From JANNVK01 sp031430435 (GTDB taxonomy: Bacteria; Acidobacteriota; Blastocatellia; Pyrinomonadales; Pyrinomonadaceae), in contig JANPBM010000099.1 in assembly GCA_031430435.1 (NCBI GenBank), forward strand, positions 19,777 through 83,776: a stretch of 64,000 bases of DNA, written 5' to 3'. Of this stretch, positions 42,963-51,761 are shown piece by piece; position 1 is the stretch's first letter; the number at the start of each line of letters is the position of its first letter. Under the pieces are notes generated by a model. That model searched no databases. It was given only the letters and a program-made list of their open reading frames with translations, and was not told the DNA's origin. A program made the position numbers and the translations under genes.

Positions 42963-43214
42963 CTAAACGTTTAGGTCAAAACATATTCCGTTTAGCTTTT
43001 TACCCTAAACGTTTAGGTTAAAAGGCTAAAGTTTTAGGTATCAGACCTAAAGTTTTAGGTGTCGAACCTAAACGGAATATGTTTGAGGCTAAACGGAACA
43101 CCTTTTGACCTAAAGTTTTAGGCGCTGAACCTAAACGGGATACCTTTTGACCTAAACGGAATATGTTTGAGGCTAAACGGAACACCTTTTGACCTAAAAA
43201 TATAACCTTTTTAT
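42963..43214. repeat. Second 21-bp-period array, about 12 degenerate units
   Basis: Units begin CTAAACG or CTAAAG at 42963, 43005, 43026, 43047, 43068, 43089, 43110, 43131, 43152, 43173 and 43194, each exactly 21 bases apart; the unit at 42984 carries the motif in the opposite direction. Two neighbouring units (43068-43109) recur identically at 43152-43193. CCTAAACGTTTAGG is self-complementary. Stop codons break all plus frames, so it is not coding. It fills the gap between serS and the glycosyltransferase gene. Confidence 0.93.
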
Positions 43215-43225
43215 AATTTGAAAAC

Positions 43226-44509
43226 CTAGCCGATTTTCGTCAAACCGTTCATATAAGGTTGCAAAACTTCGGGAATCAAAATGCTTCCGTCGGCTTGCTG
43301 ATAATTTTCAAGTATCGCAATCCACGTTCGCCCGACGGCTAAACCCGAACCGTTAAGTGTATGCGGAAATTCGGTTTTCGCGTTTCCCACACGCTTGAAA
43401 CGCATATTCATCCGCCGTGATTGAAAGTCTCCGCAATTTGAACAACTTGAAATTTCACGATAAGTTTTCTGACTCGGCAGCCAAACTTCGATGTCGTAAG
43501 TTTTGGTTGCCCCAAAACCCATATCGCCGGTTGATAAAACCATCGTTCGATACGGCAAACCGAGCTTTTGCAAAATAGTTTCGGCGTTTGCGGTTAGTTT
43601 TTCGTGTTCTTCGCCGGAGTTTTCAGGCAGACAAACTTTCACTAATTCAACTTTTTCAAACTGATGCTGACGAATCAACCCGCGTGTATCGCGTCCGTAA
43701 CTGCCCGCTTCCGAACGGAAACAGGGCGTGTAAGCGGTGTAGTATTTCGGCAAATCTTTCGCGTCCAACATCTCTTCGGAATGATAATTTGTAACGGGAA
43801 CTTCGGCGGTCGGAATGAGCGCAAAACCGCGTTCGTCTTTGATGTGAAACAAATCATCTTCAAATTTCGGCAGTTGATTTGTGCCGAAAAGCGATTTTCG
43901 GTTGACCAAAAACGGCGGCAAAGTTTCGGTGTAACCGTGTTCGACTGTGTGAACATCAAGCATAAAATTGATTAACGCACGGCTCAATTTTGCACCTGCA
44001 CCGTTGAGAATCGCAAAACGTGAACCCGCAATTTTGGTCGCCCGCTCAAAATCTAAAATGCCGAGTTTTTCGCCTAAATCAACGTGATCTTGCGGTTCAA
44101 AATCAAACTCTCTAATTTCGCCAACTCGTCTGATTTCAACATTTGCGGCTTCGTCTTTACCAATCGGACAAGATTTATCGGGCAAATTCGGCAAGTGCGA
44201 AAGCAATTCTTTCATCGCGTTTTCTGCTTCGTCGCGTTGTTTGTCAAGATTGGTTTGCTTGTCTTTCAAACCCGCGACTTCGGCTTTTTTCGCTTCGGCT
44301 TCTGTAACGTTACCGCTTTGCATCAAACCGCCGATTTCTTTGCTCGCGGCATTTCGCAACTGATTTATCGAATCTGATTCGCTGATAACGCGGCGGCGTT
44401 CTATGTCTAAATCCGCAAATTTATCCAACAAATCGGTCGGGAAATTGCGGGTTTCAAGGGCAGTTTTGACGGCTTCCAAATTTTCTCTGACGTAATGTAA
44501 ATCTAACAT
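43226..44509 (-). CDS. serS: Seryl-tRNA synthetase
   Basis: 427 residues, full length. N-terminal long coiled arm (about 30-105, Lys/Glu/Ala-rich) that binds the long variable arm of tRNA-Ser; class II catalytic core with motif 2 (TPCFRSEAGSYGRDTRG) and motif 3 (NGSGLAVGRTWIAILENY). It charges tRNA-Ser and tRNA-Sec; a tRNA-Ser(GCT) gene is at 56277. No regulatory leader is seen in the 125 bases upstream. Confidence 0.97.
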   Translation of the reverse strand: MLDLHYVRENLEAVKTALETRNFPTDLLDKFADLDIERRRVISESDSINQLRNAASKEIGGLMQSGNVTEAEAKKAEVAGLKDKQTNLDKQRDEAENAMKELLSHLPNLPDKSCPIGKDEAANVEIRRVGEIREFDFEPQDHVDLGEKLGILDFERATKIAGSRFAILNGAGAKLSRALINFMLDVHTVEHGYTETLPPFLVNRKSLFGTNQLPKFEDDLFHIKDERGFALIPTAEVPVTNYHSEEMLDAKDLPKYYTAYTPCFRSEAGSYGRDTRGLIRQHQFEKVELVKVCLPENSGEEHEKLTANAETILQKLGLPYRTMVLSTGDMGFGATKTYDIEVWLPSQKTYREISSCSNCGDFQSRRMNMRFKRVGNAKTEFPHTLNGSGLAVGRTWIAILENYQQADGSILIPEVLQPYMNGLTKIG

Positions 44510-44527
44510 AAGAAGCTAGTTTAGCGT

Positions 44528-44548
44528 TTTCTTGCGGTTTGCACAAAA
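44528..44548 (+). repeat. Direct repeat, copy 1 (CTTGCGGTTTGCACAAAA core)
   Basis: A 21-base string with core CTTGCGGTTTGCACAAAA lies just upstream of serS and recurs exactly at 45218-45238, on the other side of the broken antitoxin-like gene. Confidence 0.7.
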
Positions 44549-44634
44549 AAGGCTTTGTGTTTCGGCACGCACATTAGCAGATATTTGAAGAATTTAACCT
44601 GCTTTTTTGTTATCATAATCAGCGGAGGTAAAAG

Positions 44635-44879
44635 ATGAGCCAAACTCTAGAAGCAGTATTTGACGGCGTAGTTTTTCGTCCCGATAAAACTGTTGAATTA
44701 CAACCGAATACGCGTGTGCAAATTGTCGTAACGGCTAAATCTGCCGAAAAAAACGTCAGTCGCCGGGCGAATTGATTGATGATTGCTTCAAAGATGTGCC
44801 GTCCGAAGTGATGGACAAACTGCCCGCAGATGCTTCAATTAACCTTGACCGGTATCTTTACAAAGCACCGAAAAAATGA
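44635..44879 (+). pseudogene. DUF104/AF2212-like antitoxin gene with a frameshift at an A-run
   Basis: An ATG at 44635 follows GGAGG with seven bases between. The frame reads MSQTLEAVFDGVVFRPDK...VQIVVTAKSAEKN and stops at 44775 after 46 residues. In the -1 frame the protein continues RQSPGELIDDCFKDVPSEVM and ends with INLDRYLYKAPKK at 44879, which matches the usual C-terminal part of DUF104-like antitoxins (about 80 residues). The break is at seven A (44747-44753) that form A-AAA-AAC in the reading frame, which is also a canonical slippery heptamer. No toxin gene follows. Either one A was lost, or the ribosome slips by design. Confidence 0.75.
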
Positions 44880-44908
44880 ACCGGAATTTTAAACAGACAT
44901 CTTTCATA

Positions 44909-45100
44909 AGTCCGTTTGCGGACGATAGAGTTAAGCTGCGGGTGAAGCACAGCGAAACCTGTAGTTCATTGATAAGGAAAGATTTTGAGTCCGTTTGCGG
45001 ACGACAGAGTTTCTGCCGCCTGCAAACAGGCTGGTTTATTATTCGCTTAAGTTCTACACGCTCACGCGTATAGCTAAATTCTCTCGTCCGCAAACGGACT
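44909..45100. repeat. Three copies of a 24-bp hairpin motif (GTCCG-TTTG-CGGAC)
   Basis: Copies at 44909-44932 and 44988-45011 (direct) and 45077-45100 (inverted) share AGTCCGTTTGCGGACGA; each can fold into a five-pair stem with a TTTG loop. Between copies 2 and 3 lies another hairpin, GCCTG-CAAA-CAGGC, so the segment is highly structured. No supported gene lies in the 613-base stretch 44880-45492; the remainder is AT-rich without other recognisable signals except the direct repeat at 45218. Confidence 0.75.
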
Positions 45101-45217
45101 CAAGTTCGCCTGTAAATTCGGTATCGGGTAGTTAGAAAAATGTCTAGTCAAATCTATCTTGATTCGCGTGATTTGCGGGCAAAATTATTCCAATTTCAGA
45201 TTTGTTTAACTCATTTG

Positions 45218-45238
45218 TTTCTTGCGGTTTGCACAAAA
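45218..45238 (+). repeat. Direct repeat, copy 2
   Basis: Identical 21-base match to 44528-44548, same orientation. The two copies enclose the broken antitoxin-like gene and the hairpin cluster (about 670 bases). Confidence 0.7.
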
Positions 45239-45492
45239 TCAATCAGTTCGGGAAAAAGGATTGCGAAGTCTTTGGGAATTTAAGAAAAAAGGTTGAAAAT
45301 AAAGGAGCAAAACAAGGTAATTTTTGACCTGTAATTTCCACCTTAAGCAAGTGAGTTTCATGTCTCGACTTTGGGGTTCACTTTAACCATTTAGTTTTTC
45401 AAACAACTGTTTTTTTATCGAAAATTTGTAAAAAATCTGCATCAAAGCTAAACTTATTTCATATTTGCAACTAATTTGTTCAGAGGAAAATT

Positions 45493-46611
45493 ATGTCGAA
45501 ACTAAAACTTTTATCTATCGTTACATTTGCCTTATTGTTTGCGTTTGCGTGCGGAAACAAATCTTCGGAATTGTCTTCAAGTTCAATTACGCCAACGGTT
45601 CAAGCCGAACCGACTCCGCCGAAATCAACCAATAAAGAGCCGATTACGATTGCCGCCGCCGGCGATGTGATGCTCGGTTCGACTTTCCCGAACGAAACAC
45701 GAATGCCGCCGAACGACGGCGTGGATTTACTTAAACCCGTTACACCGATTTTTCAAGCCGCCGATATTGCGTTTGCAAATCTTGAAGGTCCGATGGCTGA
45801 CAGCGGAATTTCCGTCAAATGCGGAAATCGTCCGAATTGTTTCGCGTTTCGGGTGCCGACCAGATACGGTAAATACTTGAAAGACGCAGGTTTAGACATT
45901 ATGAGCCTTGCCAATAATCACGCCGGAGATTTTGGCGATGCGGCACGTACCAGCACACGCAAGACTTTGGACGATTTAGGAATTAAACACGCGGGAAGCG
46001 ACCGCGAACAGTTTTCGACCGCATATTTAGACGTAAAAGGCAAAAAGGTTGCCTTCATCGGTTTTGCCCATAACAGTATTTCGCCGAACGTCAACGAATT
46101 GGACTTTGCCCGTCAGATTGTCACCGATACCGTAAAAAAAGCCGATATAGTCGTTGTTTCATTTCACGGCGGAGCAGAAGGTGCGGCAAATACTCGTGTC
46201 CCGAATAAAACCGAGATATTTTTCGGCGAAGCTCGCGGAAATCTTCCTCTGTTCGCAAAAACTGTGATTGATGCGGGAGCCGATTTAGTACTCGGACACG
46301 GACCGCACGTTTTACGCGGAATGGAAATGTATAAAGATCGTTTAGTTGTATATTCGATGGGAAATTTTGCAACTTACGGCTGGTTTCAACTCGCGGGTGC
46401 AACCGCTGAAACAATGGTTTTAGAAGTGAAAATTGATGCGGAAGGAAAATTTATCGGCGGAAAAATCAATCCGTTTGTTTTGCGTGACCGAGGAATTTTG
46501 ACGAAAGATTCGACAAACTCGGCAACTTCGACGCTTCAACGTTTATCGCAATTGGATTTTCCGACGACAATGCCGAAAATTGCCGGCGACGGAACAATTA
46601 CACCGAAATAA
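45493..46611 (+). CDS. CapA/PgsA-type metallophosphatase-like lipoprotein
   Basis: 372 residues. Signal peptide ending LLFAFAC with Cys20, a likely though imperfect lipobox, so a lipid-anchored protein. The domain (about 50-350) has IAAAGDVMLGSTFP, AFANLEGPM, SLANNHAGDFG, VVVSFHGGAEG and VLGHGPHVLRGMEMY, the metal-binding blocks of the CapA family of poly-gamma-glutamate and capsule-linked phosphatase-fold proteins. No capB/capC partners are present, so a capsule role is not implied. GAGG lies about eight bases upstream. Confidence 0.9.
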   Translation: MSKLKLLSIVTFALLFAFACGNKSSELSSSSITPTVQAEPTPPKSTNKEPITIAAAGDVMLGSTFPNETRMPPNDGVDLLKPVTPIFQAADIAFANLEGPMADSGISVKCGNRPNCFAFRVPTRYGKYLKDAGLDIMSLANNHAGDFGDAARTSTRKTLDDLGIKHAGSDREQFSTAYLDVKGKKVAFIGFAHNSISPNVNELDFARQIVTDTVKKADIVVVSFHGGAEGAANTRVPNKTEIFFGEARGNLPLFAKTVIDAGADLVLGHGPHVLRGMEMYKDRLVVYSMGNFATYGWFQLAGATAETMVLEVKIDAEGKFIGGKINPFVLRDRGILTKDSTNSATSTLQRLSQLDFPTTMPKIAGDGTITPK

Positions 46612-46621
46612 TTTTCAAAAT

Positions 46622-47554
46622 ATGACAGAAAAATATGTAAATCCGTTTACCGATTTCGGCTTCAAAAAACTGTTCGGAGAAGAACCGAATAAAGATTTGT
46701 TGATTGATTTTCTCAACGAACTTCTCCGCGAAGAACAAGGCGAAATCAAAAGTTTAACCTATTTAAAAGGCGAACATCTAAGCAACACCGACCTTGACCG
46801 AAAAGCGATTTTTGACCTGTATTGCGAGAACGAACGCGGCGAAAAATTTATTGTCGAATTGCAAAAAACCAAACAGAAATTTTTCAAAGATCGAACACTT
46901 TATTACTCGACCTTTCCGATTCAGCAACAAGCTGAACGCGGCGAGTGGAATTTTGAACTGAAAGCTGTTTACACAATCGCAATTCTGGATTTTGTTTTTG
47001 ACGAAGATGAATCAGAGCCAAACAAATATCGGTATGACGTAAAACTTAAAGATAACCAAACAAACAAGATATTCTATGACAAACTGACGTTTATCTATTT
47101 GGAAATGCCGAAGTTCAACAAAACTTTGGACGAACTTGAAACACATTTCGAGAAATGGATGTATGTCATCAGAAACCTGAATCGTCTGGAAAGATTGCCC
47201 GAAAAACTGCGAACTCGCATCTTCGAGAAACTTTTTGAGGTCGCGGAAATTGCCAAATTCACGCCCGAACAACATCTCGGCTACGAAGACAGTTTGAAAT
47301 ATTACCGCGATTTGAAAAATTCATTGGATACCGCAAATGAATTAGGCAGAGAAGAAGGCATAATTCAAGGCAGAATCGAGGGAATAATCGAAGGAATAAT
47401 CGAAGGTAAAATTCAAGGTAAACTTGAAGGCGTAATCGAAGGTAAACTTGAAGGTAAAATCGAAATTGCCAAACAGATGAAAGCAAAAGGTTATGATTTA
47501 AGTTTGATTAAAGAATTAACCGGATTGAGCGAAGACGCGATTGCAAAAGTTTGA
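46622..47554 (+). CDS. Rpn-family recombination-promoting nuclease (PD-(D/E)XK)
   Basis: About 310 residues from ATG 46622, 10 bases after the previous stop. The opening NPFTDFGFKKLFGEE and the core IFDLYCENERGEKFIVELQK (Asp...Glu-x-Gln) are the signature of Rpn/PDDEXK_2 nucleases, known to cut DNA and promote RecA-independent gene transfer. The C-terminal part has a run of short Gly-containing repeats (IIEG, KLEG, KIQG; about 240-278), typical of this family and encoded by a degenerate repeat that can change in copy number. It ends in a helical tail LIKELTGLSEDAI. A terminator follows. Confidence 0.9.
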   Translation: MTEKYVNPFTDFGFKKLFGEEPNKDLLIDFLNELLREEQGEIKSLTYLKGEHLSNTDLDRKAIFDLYCENERGEKFIVELQKTKQKFFKDRTLYYSTFPIQQQAERGEWNFELKAVYTIAILDFVFDEDESEPNKYRYDVKLKDNQTNKIFYDKLTFIYLEMPKFNKTLDELETHFEKWMYVIRNLNRLERLPEKLRTRIFEKLFEVAEIAKFTPEQHLGYEDSLKYYRDLKNSLDTANELGREEGIIQGRIEGIIEGIIEGKIQGKLEGVIEGKLEGKIEIAKQMKAKGYDLSLIKELTGLSEDAIAKV

Positions 47555-47588
47555 TTGCCGTAAAATTATTTTATTGTTTTGTAAAAAA

Positions 47589-47622
47589 TAACGTGTTTGA
47601 GGTTTACTCGGCACGTTTTTTT
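47589..47622 (+). terminator. Rho-independent terminator after the Rpn gene
   Basis: AACGTG pairs with CACGTT around a 16-base loop, followed by seven T. Confidence 0.65.
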
Positions 47623-47688
47623 CTTTGATATTTTCCGCAAATTTGATATGTTTGTTGTAAAGTAAAACAAAGTTTCAAGGATTAAAGT

Positions 47689-50160
47689 ATGAAAATCAAG
47701 TTTCCAAAATTCATTTTATTGTCGTTACTTCTCTTGTTTTCAACAGTTAGCATGTTTTCTGCCGGAAACGATAACAACGTTGAATGGGACGGGCTTTATC
47801 ACAATTCGTTTAATAATTTTTATCGAACGCCGTTTGGCGCAGTAACAACAGGTACAAACGTCAATCTTAAATTCCGCTCGTATCGTTTTGATTTAACGGC
47901 AGTTACGTTGCGGGTTTATATTCTTGATCCGATTACAAACATCACGACAGGTCCGATTGATTCGCCTTTCAGCTACGTTTCAAACGATGGAACTTATGAT
48001 TACTGGCAAATAAATTATACTGTGCCTAATGTGCCTCGGCTTGTTTACTACAAAATCAAAGCGACCGACGGCACTTCAAATGCTTGGTATTCCGATGCTT
48101 ATAACGGCGATCACGACAATCTCGGACAAGGCGGCGAAGGTCTTGTAACAAGCGGCGAACCTTTTCCGTCATTTCAATTGACTACTTATAAAGCGGATTT
48201 TTCAACGCCGAATTGGCTGCATAATTCTGCCGTTTATCAAATTTTCCCTGATAGATTCCGCAACGGCGACATCACCAACGACTGGTGCCGAAGCGGAAAT
48301 ACGACAGGTTGCCCGAGTCTTTATGGTGCCGGAACTACCGCTAATATAATTCACACAACTTGGAATGAAGCGATGCGTGATCCGCGTCAATCACCTGTCA
48401 ATAACGATGCTTACGGTTCGCAATTTTACGGCGGAGATTTGAAAGGCGTTGAAGATAAACTGGATTACATAAAGAATTTGGGTTTTGATACGATTTACTT
48501 CACGCCGATTTTTGCCGGACGTTCAAATCACGGCTATGATGCCGATAATTTTTTGCAAATTGCTCCGCAACTTGGCGGTGATGCGGCGTTTCAATCGCTC
48601 GTAACAGCCGCAAATTCACGCAATATGAAAATTATCGCGGACGGCGTTTGGAACCACACGTCTCAAGACAGCATTTATATGGATTATTACAACCGATATC
48701 CGACGCAAGGCGGTTGTGAAAGTTTTACCTCGCCGTATCGAAGTTGGTTTACTTGGAACGCAAATCCGCAAACTACTCCGTGTTTATTCAGTCAATATAA
48801 CGGTTGGTTCGGTTTTGGCGGGTTGCCTGAAATGACTGAAAATCCCGAAGTCAGAGATTTCTTTTATCGCACGCCGACAACAAATGTTACACAACATTGG
48901 CTTGATCGAGGCGTAAGCGGTTGGCGTTTCGACGTTGCCGACAATATCTCGCACGATTGGTGGGCAGATTATCGCGGCTACGCAAAATCTTATAACGCAA
49001 ATGCTCCGTTAATCGGCGAAGTTTGGCAGGATGCAAGCAGTTTTCTGCTCGGAAATCAGCTTGATTCCGTGATGAATTACCGTTTCCGCAAAAATACTTT
49101 GGGTTTTGCCGGAAGTTTTGATTGGACAGATAACGACAACCAAGGTGGCGAGCGAATTATCGGTTTAACGCCGAGTCAATTTAATCGGGCAATGCTCGCA
49201 GTTCGTGAAGATTATCCGTTGCCTGCTCAGTATGCGATGCTTAATCTGCTTGATTCGCACGACACGAACAGAGCTTTGTATGCGTTGAAAAACACAAGCG
49301 AATCGCAAGCCGACGCAAAAGAGCGTTTGAAACTTGCGGCAATCTTTCAGTTTACATATATTGGTTCGCCGATGGTTTATTACGGTGATGAAGCCGGAGT
49401 TAATTCGCCGTCGTTGGCAAATAACGGAAGCGGTTTGCCCGAAGACGATCCATATAATCGCGCTCCGTATCCGTGGTCGGATGAATCGGGAAGCACAAGT
49501 GTTTACGGTCCGACGGATAACAGTTTGATTAGTTTTTACACGATTTTGGGCGGAATTCGCAGATCGCATTCAGCGTTGCGAACAGGTAGTTTTCAAGAAC
49601 TTTTAATGGGCGATATTACCGCAAGTTCAACCGATAACAACACTTATGCGTTTATCCGCACAAACGGAACGGACAAAGTTTTGGTGGCAATGAACAACGG
49701 AACAACCGCAAACACGGTAACAATTCCGGTCAGTTCATATTTTACCGACGGGAAAGTTTTGCAGGATTTATTGAATACGGCTTCATTTAATCGAACGCCG
49801 ACAGCAAATTTTATCGTTTCAGGCGGAAATATCACGCTGACTTTGCCTGCCCGAAGCGGTGCGATTCTCGGCGAATTGGCACCAACCGCCGCCGCTGTTA
49901 CTGTGAGCGGGCGAATAACTTTCGCCACCGGATTCGGCGCAAGACGAGTTTGGGTAGAACTCCAAAATACTTCGACGGGTCAAATTTATCGGGTAAGAAC
50001 GAATGGCGACGGTTATTATTCGCAAAGTGATTTGACCGCAGGTTCGATTTACACAATCACGCCGTCATTGCGAAATAATACGTTTAATCCTGTAAACGCA
50101 ACGGTTACGGCGGATGAGAATATAAATAATTTGTCTTTTACGGCAAACCGGATAAGATAA
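47689..50160 (+). CDS. Secreted GH13 alpha-amylase/neopullulanase-like enzyme
   Basis: 823 residues. Signal peptide (about 1-26, VSMFSAG), an N-terminal beta domain (about 30-165), the GH13 barrel (about 180-650) and a C-terminal carboxypeptidase-regulatory-like domain (about 735-820, VSGRITFATGFGARRVWVEL). Active-site residues: DGVWNHT, GWRFDVADN with Asp415 as nucleophile, GEVW with Glu444 as acid/base, and LDSHDTNRA with Asp525. It should cleave alpha-1,4/1,6-glucans outside the cell or in the periplasm. A terminator follows. Confidence 0.93.
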   Translation: MKIKFPKFILLSLLLLFSTVSMFSAGNDNNVEWDGLYHNSFNNFYRTPFGAVTTGTNVNLKFRSYRFDLTAVTLRVYILDPITNITTGPIDSPFSYVSNDGTYDYWQINYTVPNVPRLVYYKIKATDGTSNAWYSDAYNGDHDNLGQGGEGLVTSGEPFPSFQLTTYKADFSTPNWLHNSAVYQIFPDRFRNGDITNDWCRSGNTTGCPSLYGAGTTANIIHTTWNEAMRDPRQSPVNNDAYGSQFYGGDLKGVEDKLDYIKNLGFDTIYFTPIFAGRSNHGYDADNFLQIAPQLGGDAAFQSLVTAANSRNMKIIADGVWNHTSQDSIYMDYYNRYPTQGGCESFTSPYRSWFTWNANPQTTPCLFSQYNGWFGFGGLPEMTENPEVRDFFYRTPTTNVTQHWLDRGVSGWRFDVADNISHDWWADYRGYAKSYNANAPLIGEVWQDASSFLLGNQLDSVMNYRFRKNTLGFAGSFDWTDNDNQGGERIIGLTPSQFNRAMLAVREDYPLPAQYAMLNLLDSHDTNRALYALKNTSESQADAKERLKLAAIFQFTYIGSPMVYYGDEAGVNSPSLANNGSGLPEDDPYNRAPYPWSDESGSTSVYGPTDNSLISFYTILGGIRRSHSALRTGSFQELLMGDITASSTDNNTYAFIRTNGTDKVLVAMNNGTTANTVTIPVSSYFTDGKVLQDLLNTASFNRTPTANFIVSGGNITLTLPARSGAILGELAPTAAAVTVSGRITFATGFGARRVWVELQNTSTGQIYRVRTNGDGYYSQSDLTAGSIYTITPSLRNNTFNPVNATVTADENINNLSFTANRIR

Positions 50161-50180
50161 AAATGAGGAAAACTCCGAGT

Positions 50181-50218
50181 AAAAAGTTGCCTAATATCAA
50201 ACTTAGGCAACTTTTTTA
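50181..50218. terminator. Bidirectional terminator after the amylase gene
   Basis: A 14-bp stem AAAAAGTTGCCTAA / TTAGGCAACTTTTT with an eight-base loop and T-run; it reaches the stop codon of the convergent gene. Confidence 0.9.
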
Positions 50219-51025
50219 CTTTTTGGGTTTCTCGATTTTTTCGATGATTTTTTTCAGACGATTTCTGCCGATAAGCGGAACTCGCTCATCATTCGATAAA
50301 TCTTTGAGCATCGGCAACATTTGGTTCGGGTCGGAAATTTCGCCGCGTTGATACATCGAATCAAACGCTTCTATCAATTTCGGAGTTTCCAGCGGCTGAT
50401 TTTCTTTCGCTACGTTCATATCAAAAATCCAAACATATTGATCGGCAAGTTTGCGGTACTCGTCAACCAACGCTTTTGCGTTCGGATTTTGCGTCCAATC
50501 AAGCGTAACTTCGCGTGACTTTCCATCGCGTTTCAACTTGATTTTCATCACGCCCATGTGTGCGTAGTGCCGTTCGGTTTGATAATCTTCGGTTGAATCG
50601 AGAAAATTTAACGCCGTAAACCAACCTTTTAATTTGTTCATCGAAAATTCTGAAATTTGAATCGGATCAGTAATCGGTTCGCCGAAATCTCGATTTTCAA
50701 ACGTAATTTGTCCTTTTCCCTGTTCATCGTGGGAAAGATTTATTTTGGTAATAACAAATTGCGGTTGCGAAAATTCGTAAAAATAATTCGGCTTCAGCTC
50801 GTCTTGTTTTTGCGGAACGGGACGCGAATCAGATTTTTCGCTGACGGCTTGATTATCGGGTTGCGGACGCTGATTAGCTTTTGTCGGCTCAATTTTATTG
50901 GGCGTTTCAACCTTTTCAACTTGGATAATCTTTTTCGGCGTAACTTTCGGTTTCGGATTTTTCTTTGTTTGAGCAAAAACCAAAAGCGTTAAAAATAACG
51001 ATAAAATTACAGTCAATATTTTCAT
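50216..51025 (-). CDS. Exported protein of unknown function
   Basis: 269 residues. Signal peptide (about 1-19, ILTVILSLFLTLLVFAQ), a Lys/Pro/Glu-rich linker (about 20-75), then a globular domain (about 80-235) with ENRDFGEPITDPIQISEF, RHYAHMGVMKIKL and SREVTLDWTQNPNAKALV, and a Lys-rich end. No known family is recognised. The ATG overlaps the stop of the Uma2 gene by four bases, so the two genes are coupled. Confidence 0.7.
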   Translation of the reverse strand: MKILTVILSLFLTLLVFAQTKKNPKPKVTPKKIIQVEKVETPNKIEPTKANQRPQPDNQAVSEKSDSRPVPQKQDELKPNYFYEFSQPQFVITKINLSHDEQGKGQITFENRDFGEPITDPIQISEFSMNKLKGWFTALNFLDSTEDYQTERHYAHMGVMKIKLKRDGKSREVTLDWTQNPNAKALVDEYRKLADQYVWIFDMNVAKENQPLETPKLIEAFDSMYQRGEISDPNQMLPMLKDLSNDERVPLIGRNRLKKIIEKIEKPKK

Positions 51026-51696
51026 TTTATTTCATTTAACCGTTGCCGAAAACTTTTTAACGCAAAGGTTTGTCCTTTTGTTTCGCTCAAATTCAAAAAT
51101 TCCGACAAGGTTTCGGATGAAAGCGAATTTAGAGCAATGCTGTTTGAAATTTGATTATATTTTTCGCCTTCAAGTTGGTAGAAAAAAACTTTTTCGCCGT
51201 CAAAAACCCAAACTTCGGGAACTTGCAACGCCGCATAAATCGGAAATTTGTCGAGCGAATCGGTTGAAACGTCAACTTCAACCGCAATATCAGGCATCGG
51301 ATAATCTTTATGAGCAAACTTTTTTCCGATAACTTTTTCGGCACTTTGAATGTAAAAACACTCGTCCGGCTCAACGCCTTTGTTAAGAAACATTCGTCGA
51401 AAAGTGGTTGAACCTGCACCTTGCATATCCAAATCAAAGTGTTCGCAATACGCTAAAACAAAAAGTGAAAAAGAAAAACTAAAGGTTTCGTGTGCTTGTG
51501 TCGGCGGCATAATTTCTAACTTTCCTGTGTTGTAGGCTAAACGCCAGCCTGATTTTTCCTCAAAATCTTCGAGAAACATTTCGTATTCCTGCCACGAAAT
51601 ATCGTTGAGCAAAATTGTTCGTCCGCTTCCGTTCGTCAAAAAATCAACGGCGGTAAATTTGTTCAAAACTATATTTTCTTGTGTTGCAAAGCTCAT
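51022..51696 (-). CDS. Uma2-family PD-(D/E)XK endonuclease-like protein
   Basis: 224 residues, normal length. The pattern EFYEKSGWRLAYNTGKLEIM-like start (here GWRLAYNTGKLEIMPP), then PDECFYIQS, DYPMPDIAVEVDVST (Asp and Glu of the nuclease core) and VPEVWVFDGEKV defines the Uma2/DUF820 family, abundant in cyanobacteria and Acidobacteriota. Nuclease activity is assumed from the fold; the role is unknown. It is upstream of the exported protein and downstream of smc by 65 bases, on the same strand. Confidence 0.85.
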   Translation of the reverse strand: MSFATQENIVLNKFTAVDFLTNGSGRTILLNDISWQEYEMFLEDFEEKSGWRLAYNTGKLEIMPPTQAHETFSFSFSLFVLAYCEHFDLDMQGAGSTTFRRMFLNKGVEPDECFYIQSAEKVIGKKFAHKDYPMPDIAVEVDVSTDSLDKFPIYAALQVPEVWVFDGEKVFFYQLEGEKYNQISNSIALNSLSSETLSEFLNLSETKGQTFALKSFRQRLNEIK

Positions 51697-51761
51697 TTTT
51701 CTACCTCACAAAACATTTTAGTTTCCAACCGCAATAACGGCAAGTTAAAACGCTTGTTTCA

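Noticed and set aside
42963..43214. CRISPR array or coding repeat
   Set aside because: There are no unique spacers, and stop codons interrupt all plus frames in the units.
44839..45093. Reading frames on both strands over the hairpin cluster
   Set aside because: They are by-products of the repeats; no start signal or domain.
45140..45283. 47-residue reading frame in the gene-free stretch
   Set aside because: It has no ribosome site and runs through the direct repeat; the peptide shows no conserved pattern.
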